Notes under the pieces: generated by a model
Seen by the model: the letters and a program-made list of their open reading frames with translations, nothing else
Told to the model about the DNA's origin: nothing
Databases searched by the model: none
Shown here: positions 1-10,908 of the stretch, one piece after another
Layout: each line of letters opens with the position of its first letter
Numbering within the stretch: the stretch's first letter is position 1
Made by a program: the position numbers and the translations under genes
Source of the DNA: Diogma glabrata
Lineage: Eukaryota > Arthropoda > Insecta > Diptera > Cylindrotomidae
DNA length: 64,000 nt
Assembly: GCA_963693315.1 (NCBI GenBank)
Contig: OY856188.1
Span: forward strand, 101,186,462-101,250,461
Direction: 5' to 3'

Positions 1-1167
1 TGTATTTTTAATATGGCGTCAATCAAGAGGTCTTAAATTAAATTTATTTTGTTTTTTGAAGTGAAAACTTCTTTAGGCGCACCACACACAGATTTTTCCG
101 TAGGTAGTACGTTAGTCTGATCCGTGACGCTCTGAAATGAAAGACTTTATTAAGTTTTAAATTAAAATCTATCTACCATTGCTCGTCTGATGTACTGTAG
201 GTACTGAGTTCAACTACTGGTTATGGTATATATTTTTTATTGTTTTTTTTAATTTTTATTAAATACCATTAAAATTATTTTTTTTTATTTATGAATTCAT
301 AAAAATAATAAAAATTTCTTTATACGAATTTTAAAAAATTGATCTATAACGCAGTTTTTTAAAGTTATATTGCTACTGTTTTTTGCAATTTGCATTCGAG
401 TCATCAACGGTATTTTGCTTTGATCAATATTTTTTTTGAACATAATTTTTTTAAAATATTAAAAATAACGTATGAAAGATAGTATAACCTGAAGGCTGAA
501 ACAATAATATTTGTATATCAAAATTATATGTATTGGAATTTTATCATCTTCACTAAACATGTTGTCGGTTTGAAATTGTATATAATACATGTTTCTAAAA
601 TTAAGTGAAGACTTAATACTTGTAACTTGATACTTGATAAAATCGATTATATCGATTTAAAACTCACAATTACCAGACGGAAATCGCATAAATTCTATAC
701 AAAGAAGCATAGTTTATGTATGATTAAACATGGATGGCAATCATGATAAATAAAATAATTGAAAATGGTGGCACTTAGCCGATAGTGATTTGCAAACGAC
801 AACAATGCGCATTAATACCAATGAATTTGCTTAGCTTTCCTCAGAAAGATTTGTAAAATTTAAACTTGTTGATCGATGGGTGTGACAACCACGCGTACTT
901 TAGACCCTGCTATTTGCCTTTGAGTGCTATTTTGACAATTATTTGGTTTACATTGTGAGGTTAGTGTATGTAGTTAGCGGTTTATCGTTCTGACTTGTTT
1001 CTCATTTATTCTACTAATACGATCCAAATACTACTAATACGATATCAATTGATTGCGATTGCCAATGAAGTTTTCACTTCTGCCGTGCGGTCTTAAGCAC
1101 ACTCTCTGTTTTTTTAGTTGTTCTCTTCATATTTATCTGTCTAGTCTATATTTTTTCCTATCTATGA
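1..1167. other. AT-rich stretch without a recognised gene
   Basis: No convincing coding region is visible on either strand. The first about 45 bases share a 25-base core (ATGGYGTCAATCAAGAG with flanking Ts) with 26,655-26,690, so the window starts inside or beside a dispersed repeat. Short motifs near 60-75 and 1060-1080 (GAAGTGAAAACTTC and its partial inverse) recur near 51,870. Confidence 0.4.
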
Positions 1168-1340
1168 AAGAGCCCATAGTCCATACATGATCAATCACAT
1201 GAATGTCAATCTTGACTGATGCTAAAAATTTAAACTTCATTAGTCATAAAATTTGATTGTCGTTCATTATCAGTCATACACATACACAGTCAGTCAATCA
1301 CGTTGATTCTCATTCAAAACTGACCGTGTATGGGTCTCTT
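1168..1340. mobile_element. Small MITE with imperfect terminal inverted repeats
   Basis: The left end reads AAGAGCCCATAGTCCATACA and the right end, read in reverse, AAGAGACCCATACACGG. The interior has further inverted matches (ATCAATCACATGAATG against CATTGACTGAC-type sequence). It is 173 bp long and has no coding capacity. No clear target duplication was found, so the superfamily is not assigned. Confidence 0.45.
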
Positions 1341-1820
1341 AAGAATAACCGTTGCGTAGCGTGAAATTTTGTGTGAAGCAACGAACTGAGAACAAGGACG
1401 GCATATAAGATCTTATCATACGTTCTACGGTTCAAAATCAATCCTTTTGAAAATCTTCAGGGATAAATATACTCTTTTATCTACTATTCATTGATTTCCA
1501 GTAGCGAGAGAACTATTGACTGATTACTTTTATGTCTATATAAGAATGACAATAAAAAATCGTCAATTCAGTTCGAGTCACAAGAAGATCTGATCAACAA
1601 CAATATCTTGTCAATAAACTCATTGAAGATCATGTAGTCATCGATCGAAGTGAAACTGCTATAAGAGAGACTTATAGGATAAGGATAATCGAACTCCTAA
1701 TCGCCGAGGATACTCAAACTAATAATTTAGACATCTTCGTAGATCACTGTATGTGTGAACTAATATCTGCGGTGTTAGAGACCTATGGTAAATATCCTAT
1801 AGTCACGAGTGCTGAGTTAT

Positions 1821-1945
1821 TATTGATTGTTGCCAAGTAATGCAAAACTAATATATGACACATGAGCTTTACGACTGTGGGGTGAAATCCGTACGCAACG
1901 AGCTTGTTGATCATGTTGGCATGACAAATTCGATTAAAATTATTA
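1821..1945 (-). pseudogene. Fragment of a non-LTR reverse transcriptase
   Basis: Read on the minus strand this short piece gives an NKLVAYGFHPTVVKL-like peptide. That is the reverse transcriptase stretch just before the PQGS block in Jockey-type LINEs. The same peptide region is seen in better preserved relics at 9.7 kb (minus) and 45.25 kb (plus), so it probably belongs to the same family. No start, catalytic block or 3' end is left. The flanks 1,341-1,820 and 1,946-2,742 hold nothing that I can assign. A TATA-like stretch (2,437-2,450) followed by AATAAAG near 2,560 could come from an LTR, but no second end was found. Confidence 0.45.
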
Positions 1946-2742
1946 CTAAGAACGACCAGAATAAAAAACTACTTTTTTGGAAGAATCACAAGTTCTTTTG
2001 AATTTCAATGACTGAGGAACGTGGTTGGTATTTGGTAAAAACCATAAAAAACTATTTTTTTAATTAACTTAGTTATTAAATTCAGATACCTCTTTCGTTC
2101 TCGAACTTTCTTTAATAACAGTGTTTTTAACGAAAATTTCTCTTAGATTTATTAAAGGTAATTGCACACAATTTATTGTGCCTTGATATTCGTCACAACT
2201 TTCCCACCCTAGTGTTATCGAAGACAGAACGATATAAAAGAAAGAAGGAAGAAGAGAGATTTTAGTGTGCCATGCCGTTAAAAAATTGGGCGGGAGCTTA
2301 GTTGGACTGCCGGCTCTTGTAATTGAAGTTGAATTAGAAATACATATGTTGATGAGGAATTGGATTAAATCTTACTCTTTTGGTTAATACAGTAGCATTT
2401 TCATCGTGTGGCCTCACTTCTTTGGAGATAGAAGTATATATAAGAAGTATATAACGGTGTTTCATCTGCGTGATTGAAAGCTGTACTCGAGTTTAGTCTT
2501 ATTCAGATTTTGTTCTAAAGCGCGGGTTTGATCTGTCGACAGAAACTTGCATTTGTTGAATAAAGAAAATTTCTATCGTACATTAGTACCGTAGACTAGC
2601 TCTGCCGATGAAGATTGAAAGTATGTGAGTGAGGCAAGTGGTACCTAAGCCGAGTTGTATTGACGATCAGTCCGCAATCATAGGGCATGATAGCAGTTTT
2701 GAGCGTTCGCAGCCAACGTACGATATGACCTAGAAATTATAT

Positions 2743-3092
2743 TATTACGTTTTTCCAACCTTACTTCGAATTGGCCTTACTCGCAATCCGATAAACGTAA
2801 TTCCCCGAATTTCTTCCTGGATTCGATCACTGATTAGTAAGCACAAACACCAGATTTTATTAAGTATTCACATAACTTTATTGTTTCACAACAAAAGGAA
2901 AACAATACAGCAAACAATATTCTAGATATTCCTATATCTAGAATATTCTTCCAACAACTTCGAAACTCCAACGGTTTATTGTAAAAATTTCCAGTACACA
3001 GCGTCCAAAATAATACACAAAATACTGCTATTAAATAATACGTAAAATTTTATTTACAAAAACTGATTTAAATATAACTTCTATTTACACGA
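2743..3092 (-). mobile_element. Truncated LTR of the Gypsy-related family
   Basis: The sequence follows the first half of the LTRs at 10,154, 16,049, 34,536 and 36,126 almost base for base: TTACGTTTTTCCAACC start, TTCGAATTGGCCTTAC, the CAAACACCAG block, AATACAGCAAACAATATTC and CTCCAACGGTTTATTG. Similarity stops after TTTACACGAT. The first bases are mutated (TATTACG instead of TGTTACG). It is an old, truncated solo LTR. The strand given is that of the intact element. Confidence 0.85.
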
Positions 3093-3180
3093 TGGTTGGA
3101 AAGGGAGCTTATCGCAAGGATGATTCTATTAGTCATACATCGAAAACGAAGCTTTTCTTCTTTCACCGACATTCTTTTAA

Positions 3181-3659
3181 CGGTGCGTTCCACTAAGCGT
3201 GCGTTCACAACGCTCAAAATGACCCTTTATCCGTTCCACTTGACAACGACGTTAGTTGTCGTCGCTGTGAAAACGTCACTAATGACGTCATAATTTTCGC
3301 TCACATCAAGCTCACAACGACCCATATCAAAAAGTGGGTTGAAGTGAGTGTTGATACTGATAAGTTTAGCTCCATTTTTAAAATTTAAAGATGGCGAAAA
3401 CAAAAGTAAATTTTTTTAATTAAAATAATTTTCATAAACACTTGGATCTCATGAGTAAAAGTTTTTTTAATGTACGCGTGCACCATAAATATTAAAGTTT
3501 GTTATTAAGATTTTTATTTTTGTATTTTTTACGTCATGCCTAAAATGATCACATAATCCATTCCACTTGAGTTTACTATTGTAATGCTCAGAAGCAAGTG
3601 GAACTGAAAAAACAGCGGTCGTGAGCGTGATTGTCATGAGTGCTTAGTGGAATGTACCC
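3181..3659. mobile_element. Tourist-like (PIF/Harbinger) MITE
   Basis: A 479-bp element. The left end CGGTGCGTTCCACTAAGC matches the right end read in reverse (GGGTACATTCCACTAAGC) at 15 of 18 positions. It is flanked by TAA on both sides (3,178-3,180 and 3,660-3,662), the three-base TWA target duplication usual for PIF/Harbinger. The motif TTCCACTT recurs inside near both ends. No open frame of its own; the short open frame across its left end is not a gene. Confidence 0.8.
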
Positions 3660-3749
3660 TAAATGTAGACACAGTTTTCATTTGTTATTTCATTAAGACC
3701 TTCTCTTAACCACATTAGCATAGTTTGTTCCAGTCTTGTTTGCGACCAT

Positions 3750-6050
3750 TTTTTTGGTGGATTTCGATTAAGATTTTGACACCGGCTTAAGAGTCATTTT
3801 TTTTAAAGTTGAACACTTTGCATGAGGCTGTGATAGTTGATACCTTCGATTTCTCTAAAATTTTCAGAATGTATTAGTAGTACTGTGATAAGAAAAAGTG
3901 CAGTTTACCACCTCTTAAATGTGGCGCGTTTGACCTTGAATAGAGGTCAAAGTTTAAGATCACGGGTAAATCGTATAAATTATATGATCATTTTACTTCA
4001 TAAAACCATGGGTCACCGATGACATTTTTTTAATATGGATTCTACTTGATACTGGGTAGATGTTAGCATAAATAATTTGGTGGCTCACTCATGGCTTTGA
4101 GGGCCAAGGTCATTCGAAAATGATGTTTTCGCTGCTTTTTTTGCTTTGTTATCGTTATAACCAATGAGTGACTCACAACAAAAACTATTGGATTAATTAC
4201 ACAACATATGAAAGTACTTAGAAAAATTTAAAACAGCTTGGGCTACTCTTGGCTTTAAGAGCTACACGGTCGCAAAGTTGATAATTTTTCAAAAAAGGTC
4301 AAAGTTCAAGGTCAATAACTCTAGAAGCTCAGTCAAAAAGTTTGAGACATAGCTGTAAATATACTTCATACTGTGTAGTTTAAGGTCCAGGCGTGGGGGG
4401 ACCTCGTGGGGGAAGTGCTTGTTTTTTTAATACATGCTTTTTTTTCAAACGTCCAATATGCGTTTTACAAAATGTATCCTTTTACATGTTTTTCAGGTTT
4501 TTTTGATTTTATAATGATTATAAATTAATTTTTTATTAAGGCCATAATCGATTGAGTAAATAATTTCAAAATAACTATCCCACAACACTCCCCCTTTGAA
4601 GAAAAATAATATATTAAGGTTTTTAAATTTATTTTATTTGATGGTTTTATTTTGCTTTCATTTCATTTTTTCTTTAATAAGCGATTGAAATGAACCCGCC
4701 TGTGGCCCTCCCAATGCCCCGATTCTATTGTGGGATTGTGGTTTTATCATTAGTTCCCACAAATAAACAGCGCCCTATAGTAGATTATTACTTGTAGAAG
4801 TTAATTTTTATTTCCAAAAAATATACTTGGTATACAAATAAAAAATATAGTGGTACCTTGAAATAATTCATCAATTTAGTGTTTATTAAATACTAATTTA
4901 AATAAAATATTGGTGCATAAAATTAAAGAAAGTTGAAACTTTGAAACCGTTAGGATTTGATCGGTCAGAGTAGATGAACCTCCAAGCTCTATATTTCATA
5001 TTTTCTCAGCTTATTGTTTATCTTTTTGAGGATTAAGTTAACTTCATTTCGATCTTCTTTCTGAGGAAAATTTAATAAGAACTTTAAAAGTTGTGGAAAT
5101 GTTTAACCATTCTAAAGTTTTATATTATCAACCACCAAATTTCTCTAATGTCTATATTAAATGAATCATAATCATAAAAAACATATATATTTTGGAATCA
5201 GTATGAAAAAAACTAAAAAAAGTTTTAAATTTTAAAATAAATAAAATTTTAAAATACTTGATGGGGCTTACTCCTGGTGCCACAGTCTCCATCAAACATT
5301 TTTTTGCTGCTAACTTTTGTTAGTGAGTCAGCAAAAGCTGATGGAAGGTTCATAAGGTGCACTTGTATCATTTGATTCATCTGATGTAAATTCGGTCGCC
5401 TTTCTGCGGTTATTTTCTTTTCTGAAATTTGTTTTGCAATCAGTTGTCTGTGGGTTGCACAAAGTACACCACCTATGGGAAAATTTGACCAAAATCTATT
5501 AATTTCTTTGTAAATTTCCCAGGAGGCAGGTCTTAGAGCTGTCGGTTTCATTGTTTTATGAAATTTTTTTATTTTGTGTACAGGGTGTTGGCATTGTTTC
5601 GGTGGGCGCCAGCAATTTTCATAGGTATAGCGGTGAAATGTACATATCTGAACAGATTCTTGTATTGTTCGACCAGACCAGACCTATACTCGTAAATAAA
5701 TTAAACTTTTGTTCATTGTCTGTCCAATCTTATACTTGTTCCTTTTTTTCGCTAATAAATAAAAAAAACGAGACCGTGTAGCTCCTAAAGCCAAGAGTAG
5801 CCCAAGCTGTTTTAAATTTTTCTCAGTACTTTCATATGTTGTATAATTAATCCAATAATTATTGCCGTGGGTCACTCATGGGTTTAGGAGATATTTAGTC
5901 CGATAACTAGGCAAAAAAAGCAACGAAAACAAGCATTTTCGAATGATCTTGGCCTCTTAATTAAAAAAAAATGACTCTTAATTAAAATCTCTCCACCCTT
6001 ATGTTTTAAGATCTCTGTGTCTTTAGTAATTTTACTATAACAAACTCAAT
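3750..6050. mobile_element. Element with long inverted arms, class unknown
   Basis: The arm 4,104-4,272 returns in reverse at 5,772-5,951 with high similarity: ACAACATATGAAAGTACT, AAAACAGCTTGGGCTACTC and GAGCTACACGGTC occur in both. Weaker inverted similarity continues outward (GATTAAGATTTT and AAGAGTCATTTTTTT near 3,770-3,810 against 5,960-5,990), with a deletion in the right arm. The interior of about 1.5 kb holds one unidentified reverse-strand open frame (5,249-5,551). The true termini and target duplication were not found. It is most likely a DNA transposon or foldback element. Confidence 0.55.
5249..5551 (-). CDS. Unidentified 100-residue open frame inside the inverted-arm element
   Basis: I do not recognise this protein. 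It begins with ATG at 5,551 and ends at TAA 5,249. Composition is mixed rather than AT-driven (Trp, Cys, His, Met and Pro all present), and there is a Cys-Ala-Thr-His segment near residue 32, which makes a chance frame less likely than for most open frames here. There is no signal peptide or membrane segment. It lies between the two inverted arms, so it may be a remnant of that element's own gene, perhaps an internal exon. A chance open frame cannot be excluded. Confidence 0.3.
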   Translation of the reverse strand: MKPTALRPASWEIYKEINRFWSNFPIGGVLCATHRQLIAKQISEKKITAERRPNLHQMNQMIQVHLMNLPSAFADSLTKVSSKKMFDGDCGTRSKPHQVF

Positions 6051-7302
6051 AGTCTATCATTTGGAACAAGATCAATTCGGAAGAAGAACGTGCTTGATAA
6101 TCACATAGTCATTTTGTCTTTTTCATTTTGTTTTTGTTTTTTCTGCTCGTCGAATCACTTCTTTCCGGTTCTTCTAACCGTTACAGTGATTTCAAAAGAT
6201 GTTTCTCCGCTCCAATTGGCTAACCATATCGCTTGTACACCATATCGAGAGTTAAAAGCGTTTTTTAAAATTTTCAAAAATCACTTTCGAAGATTTTAAA
6301 CTGCCCACGAGAATACAGGTGAGTGGTTTCCAGGTTTTGAATCTGTGAACATTTTAACCCGATCCACAGAGTCGCGTGTTTGATATTGCTGTGATTGTGT
6401 AGAGCGAACCAAAATAAGATGCACAAACTACTATCGATCTCTCGCCACTATGAACTTACTACTGGATTAAATGAGATTGTGTGGTTCTGGATCTCTTAAA
6501 GGTATTTATGAACACTCAAACCCTCATGTGCATGCATTGTATGTATTGCAATAATTTGCAATAATCTTTACCATTGTATTTATAATTACGAGTTCGGTTG
6601 ACCGTGTTCCAGAAAGTAATGTAAGTATATATAGGTGTTGTTTTACCCACCCTGCTTGTTAATTTCTCTGCATATTCTTGTGTTAGAAAAGCGACGCACC
6701 TTCTAGTATTGTATCTAAAAAAAAGATTTTTTACGTTAAGCGAGTTTCAAATAATTCAAGCCATGATTTCAGCATTCTCAACATCGACTGAATGCAAAAA
6801 TGTTCACATAAAATTTTAAAACTAAATTATGTTGTTTGCTACATTTTCCGTCAAATTTATACATCATACATCAAAAAATATGGTATACTGCTCGTAAAAT
6901 AAAACTATGTATATGAACACCTTTTTCATTTTTATTACTTAATAGCTTTTTTGTTTTTTATTTTTAAAAAATGCGAATATTCAAGTAATATTTTCTTGTT
7001 GATCTTTTATTTTAAATTAATTTTTAAAAATAAACATCCATGATATAAATATAAATAACGGAAATAAAAATAACATAAAAACATAACTTCCACATTTATT
7101 ATGTAATATGTATATTTTTTAAAATGACAAAACGAAAAACTTACATATTTTTTCGTTTAAAAGAGCTGTTTTGTGGTTAATTAAATTATAACAGTTTTAA
7201 AGTTTGATTTAAATTTAACTAAAGATTAAATTAAAAATGAGTAAGTTGTAATAGTTTTATTTATACATTTAATATATTGATTAATATTGTTTATATTTGC
7301 AG
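5952..7302. other. Upstream region of the Fcp3C-like exon
   Basis: No complete gene is visible. A strong splice donor match (CAG|GTGAGT, exon edge 6,318) lies downstream of an open stretch at 6,090-6,299, but its frame is closed by TAA at 6,297 and does not connect to the exon at 7,303 with a start codon. It is only a candidate 5' untranslated exon. From 6,850 to 7,290 the sequence is AT-rich and intron-like, ending in the acceptor TTTATATTTGCAG. Confidence 0.3.
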
Positions 7303-7826
7303 AGCAACAAATCTGGAGGATTGTTATTACCACATTTTTCATTGGAATTGTTTCAAGTCAAAGTGAAAATGCTTTAGAATTTGCAGGAATAAAACCATTG
7401 GTGTTACCAAAAGTAAACACATCATTTTTTACAAATTTGATTCAAAATTATAGTAATTCAGAACCAAGCATTCCTGATGGTGAATTAATAACATGTACTT
7501 GTGCTGTATTTTTGTCTGGTCAGTTTAAGAAAATGTCAAGTGATGCACCATCTGGCTTACCAGCACTATTGCATGAACAAGAACAAAATTTCCCATGTAC
7601 ACCAGCGGGAGTTAAATTATGTACAAATAAATGCCTTGATTCCATTGTGAAACATCTACCAAATTCAGCACCAATTATATGTGGGTCAATTGATAGAGAT
7701 TGTCATAAGGAGCGAGCGTATTTATTTATACAAAATTGTACGCCAGTTTGGGTAAATACAAATTTATCAGCTGGTCGTGAATATTGTTGTAAGGATGGAG
7801 TACCTTATAAATGTCCTCTTATTTAG
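7303..7826 (+). CDS. Fcp3C: Follicle cell protein 3C-like secreted protein, terminal exon
   Basis: This is the only recognisable host gene. The exon follows a good acceptor (TTTATATTTGCAG, AG at 7,301-7,302) and runs to TAG at 7,824-7,826, followed by AATAAA 50 bases on. The peptide matches what I recall of insect Follicle cell protein 3C: a CTCAVFLSGQFKK block, then KHLPNS, CGSIDRDCHKERAYLF, SAGREYCCKDGVPYKC and a very short tail. Eleven cysteines suggest a disulfide-rich extracellular protein, and there are four N-glycosylation sequons (NTS, NYS, NCT, NLS). A hydrophobic stretch right after the acceptor (IVITTFFIGIV, then SSQ) is the end of a signal peptide, so the initiator methionine must lie in an upstream exon that I could not place. 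The exon enters in phase 1. In Drosophila the family is expressed in ovarian follicle cells; a role in eggshell formation is inferred from that, not from this sequence. Confidence 0.8.
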
Positions 7827-7875
7827 ATTAATTATAGTTTTATTTGTATTTGTAGTATTTAAAGGTTTTCTATTT

Positions 7876-7881
7876 AATAAA
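7876..7881 (+). terminator. Polyadenylation signal of the Fcp3C-like gene
   Basis: AATAAA lies 50 bases after the stop codon in an AT-rich 3' untranslated stretch, at the usual distance for an insect gene. Confidence 0.7.
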
Positions 7882-8639
7882 AATAATAATACAATAATTT
7901 TATAAAACATTTTGTTTCAATTGTTTAACTTTAACATATCAATTATATTGCTGTCCATACCAAAGAAACACCAATTTGGTGTTAATCTGAGACCGTCCGA
8001 GCATTTGTAAAGTTTAATGAGTTTAAATTTTCTATACACAAATGTTTAAACTTTTGGTTTTTTATTTGTAATTGCTACATCTTATCGAACGAAATATTGA
8101 TATATCTCATATTTTATTATAAGATAAGATTAGATTTAGTGATTAATTAAACATTTAATTAACAAAACGAATATGTTCATTGAGTAATCTGCAATTTCTA
8201 GATCCGAATTCCAAATAACAAGTCTATAAGGAATAGCGGCGTAGTTAGTGGATATTTTCGTTATATGAAAAATTTGCGATTGCTGGCGTTTTGTCGATTA
8301 TGGTCAGTTTGATGTCGTAAGTCGTAACCGTCTTATTTTGACTAATTTTGATTGCATGGATATCCAAAGCTTTCTTCGAGCATATTCTTTCAATTTTTTT
8401 GGCTAAAAATTTTGCAATAATAGGCAAGTTAATCTACGCTTTTTAAAATGTAAAACCTAAGTTATGCCAAATCTTGGCGAATGACATACAAACTGAAAGG
8501 TGAGACCAAAGCACCCACCATGTTGAAGTTCGAGGTTAATCAAGCAACGGGTCTGGGAATGGCAGCATATTTAGAGAATGTTTTCGTTTAGTATGAAAAG
8601 TTTGCGATTGTCTGTGTTTTCTCGATTTATGGTAAGTTT

Positions 8640-9870
8640 CATGTCGTCACGGATATCCAGAACTCTCTTCCAGTATATTTTTTGTCAACAAAACCGGCAC
8701 TGAAATTTTGGTTCGACATTGAATTTCCTATTCCGATAGGGAATGACACCTTATCTGCGAAAACAGACGACTAAAACGATTGATGAAATTTACGATTTGT
8801 TAAGGAACCAAGGTCTTAAAAGGTATTCATGTGTTGTGGTTACACATTGTGTAATTCCTCTTTGCATAAAATTTAATAAAACAAAACAAAATTTACGATG
8901 TTAGTAAATCCAATGGATATACAATGTCAGCTATAGCGACGTTTAGTGATACCTTGGCTGTTTGCATGATTGATTGAGTAAAAGGCGAAAAACAATATGT
9001 TTGAGGAATGATGAATCTGATTTCATACTGCATGGTGACGATATTTACAAAACAGATGGAGATCAGCAACAGTATAACGAAGTAATGGGGTATCAAGATT
9101 TGATGTTAAATTTTGATCATCTACAGTTCGTATAGGACGCATTTGAACACAGTTCAAACAGTCAGAATTGACACAAATTGTGCCCCAGACTTGACAAAAA
9201 TACAACATACAGGAACAAATCACGAATATAGGACTTATAAATGTGGAACAATTGACATGGAGTAAAATATAGTAATTGTACATCTATTGAAGAGGTCGAT
9301 TTCTAGACGCGTTTTTCCCCTCGCCATTAAATAATCGTATCAAAGTAAGTGGAAATTGTGACTCTGGAAACAATCAATAGCTGTGAAATTAAAACTGAAC
9401 AAAATTTTGTTACCCCAATTGACGACTTTTTTGGGTCCTCATTTACATTTATGGCAGTATCATCCTGCCCTGCCCGAAATAATTATTCGTTCGTGCATTT
9501 TATCCTTTGAGGATAGGAGAAGACGAATGACATGTGCAGTGTTCTATCATTAGCAAAAGTATTTATCGGGTTACTGATGATTTTCAAGAGTTCGTTGATA
9601 TTAATTAAAAACACGAGTGAGGGACAAAACTGAACCTTTGGGGTATACCAGCGTTAATAACTTTAGACTCAGGAGAAAAGCCATGTATATGAATGCCGAA
9701 ACGTACCGGTAGTCAGAAAATATTGAATTAGCATCAATACTGCGAAATGAAAACCGTACACAAAGAGCTTGTTGTTTCAGATGGCAGGCCAGATTCGATT
9801 GAAATGTCTAATGCGATAACAGCGGTCTCACCACCTTTTTCATGTATGTTGTTCCAACGATGGGCAACTA
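8640..9870 (-). pseudogene. Jockey-type LINE reverse transcriptase relic
   Basis: Read on the minus strand, the RT of a non-LTR retrotransposon can be followed in pieces across all three frames. Around 9,800-9,620 lies the KLFVYGF stretch, then an INAGIPQ(R/G)S block near 9,645, LVFLININELL, and a NTFA(N/D)D block near 9,560 that corresponds to the catalytic F/YADD motif. Near 9,270-9,050 follow FVICSCMLYFCQVWG and the RTVDDQNLTSNL segment typical of the RT C-terminus, and near 9,010-8,900 a further C-terminal piece. At 8,790-8,870 lies a 3' segment shared with 17,140-17,240 and 46,240-46,330. Many frameshifts and stops make it a dead copy. The 45.25-46.33 kb relic is the same family. Confidence 0.75.
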
Positions 9871-10149
9871 ATTTATAAAAAACAAAATTTTTTTACGAGT
9901 TTAAACAAGTGTTAAATTAAACGAGTGTTAAATAGAAGGAAGATAAACTGATAACGGACCCCATGCCAAGCGAGTTATATTTGCATTTAAAACACTTTTT
10001 TATCACGATAATAAAATAACTCAATATTTTCATAATAATAAACATTGTAAAATGAAATAGTATAATTTATGACGCTCGTGTTTGTAAAACCAGTTCGCGC
10101 TAAGTCATACACAATAACTTTTGTAACATACGCGCAAAATTTAATGAAA

Positions 10150-10153
10150 ATAT
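10150..10153. repeat. Target site duplication ATAT, left
   Basis: ATAT directly precedes the left LTR (TGTTACG...) and is repeated at 16,738-16,741 directly after the right LTR (...CGTAACA). A four-base duplication is usual for Ty3/Gypsy integrases. Confidence 0.9.
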
Positions 10154-10897
10154 TGTTACGTTTTTCCAACCTTACTTCGAATTGGCCTTACCCTCAATTC
10201 GATAAACGTAATTCCCAATCTCTTCCTGAGTTCGATCACTGATTAGTTAGCACAAACACCAGGTTTTATTAAGTATTCAACACCTTAATTGTTTCACAAC
10301 AACAGGAAAACAATACAGCAAACAATATTCTTGACTAGAATATTCTTCCAACAGCTTCCGAAACTCCAACGGTTGATTGTAGAAATTTCCAGTAATAGAA
10401 CGTTTAAAATAATACACAAAATATTTCTACTCAATAAAACTTAAAACTTTATTCACAAATTTAAAGATCACTTTTATAATTTTAACTTCACTATCGCAGG
10501 TTTAAAATAAACTAATTTAAATATCACTTTTATAATTTTAACTTCACTATCGCAGGTTTAAAATAAACTAATTTAAATATCACTTTTATAATTTTAACTT
10601 CACTATCGCAGGTTTAAAATAAAACTAATTAAAAACTACAAGAAGTAATTTTCTTATATACCTTCTGCAATACTTCTAGATAATTCGACATCACTTTCCA
10701 GAAACCTTGAGAAAATATTAGAATATTCGATTATTTTACGTTATGTTGATTTGATTCATAAAATCGTTTATGTTGACCCTATTTCTAAGAAGAGACAACA
10801 ACAACAATATTCATTTCATTAATCTGTTGTAGTATTTTGGTGATTTGATTTTCCTAGAAGTAACCGTAATCGTCTAGATTTTTCTGTAATCGTAACA
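10154..10897 (-). repeat. 3' LTR of the Gypsy element (744 bp)
   Basis: The LTR starts TGTTACG at 10,154 and ends CGTAACA at 10,897 on the plus strand. It contains three tandem copies of a 56-bp unit (ATCACTTTTATAATTTTAAC..., about 10,475-10,640) where the other LTR has two. This explains the length difference of 55 bp together with one single-base indel. Confidence 0.95.
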
Positions 10898-10908
10898 ATA
10901 CACTCCAC
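10898..10908 (-). promoter_or_regulatory. Possible polypurine tract
   Basis: Between the pol stop codon and the 3' LTR, the minus strand reads AAGTGGAGTG followed by TAT. This is a short purine-rich stretch at the right place for plus-strand priming, but weaker than typical tracts. Confidence 0.4.

Noticed and set aside
6090..6318. First coding exon of the Fcp3C-like gene using the donor at 6,319
   Set aside because: The only frame compatible with the phase of the next exon contains a stop at 6,297 and no methionine after it.
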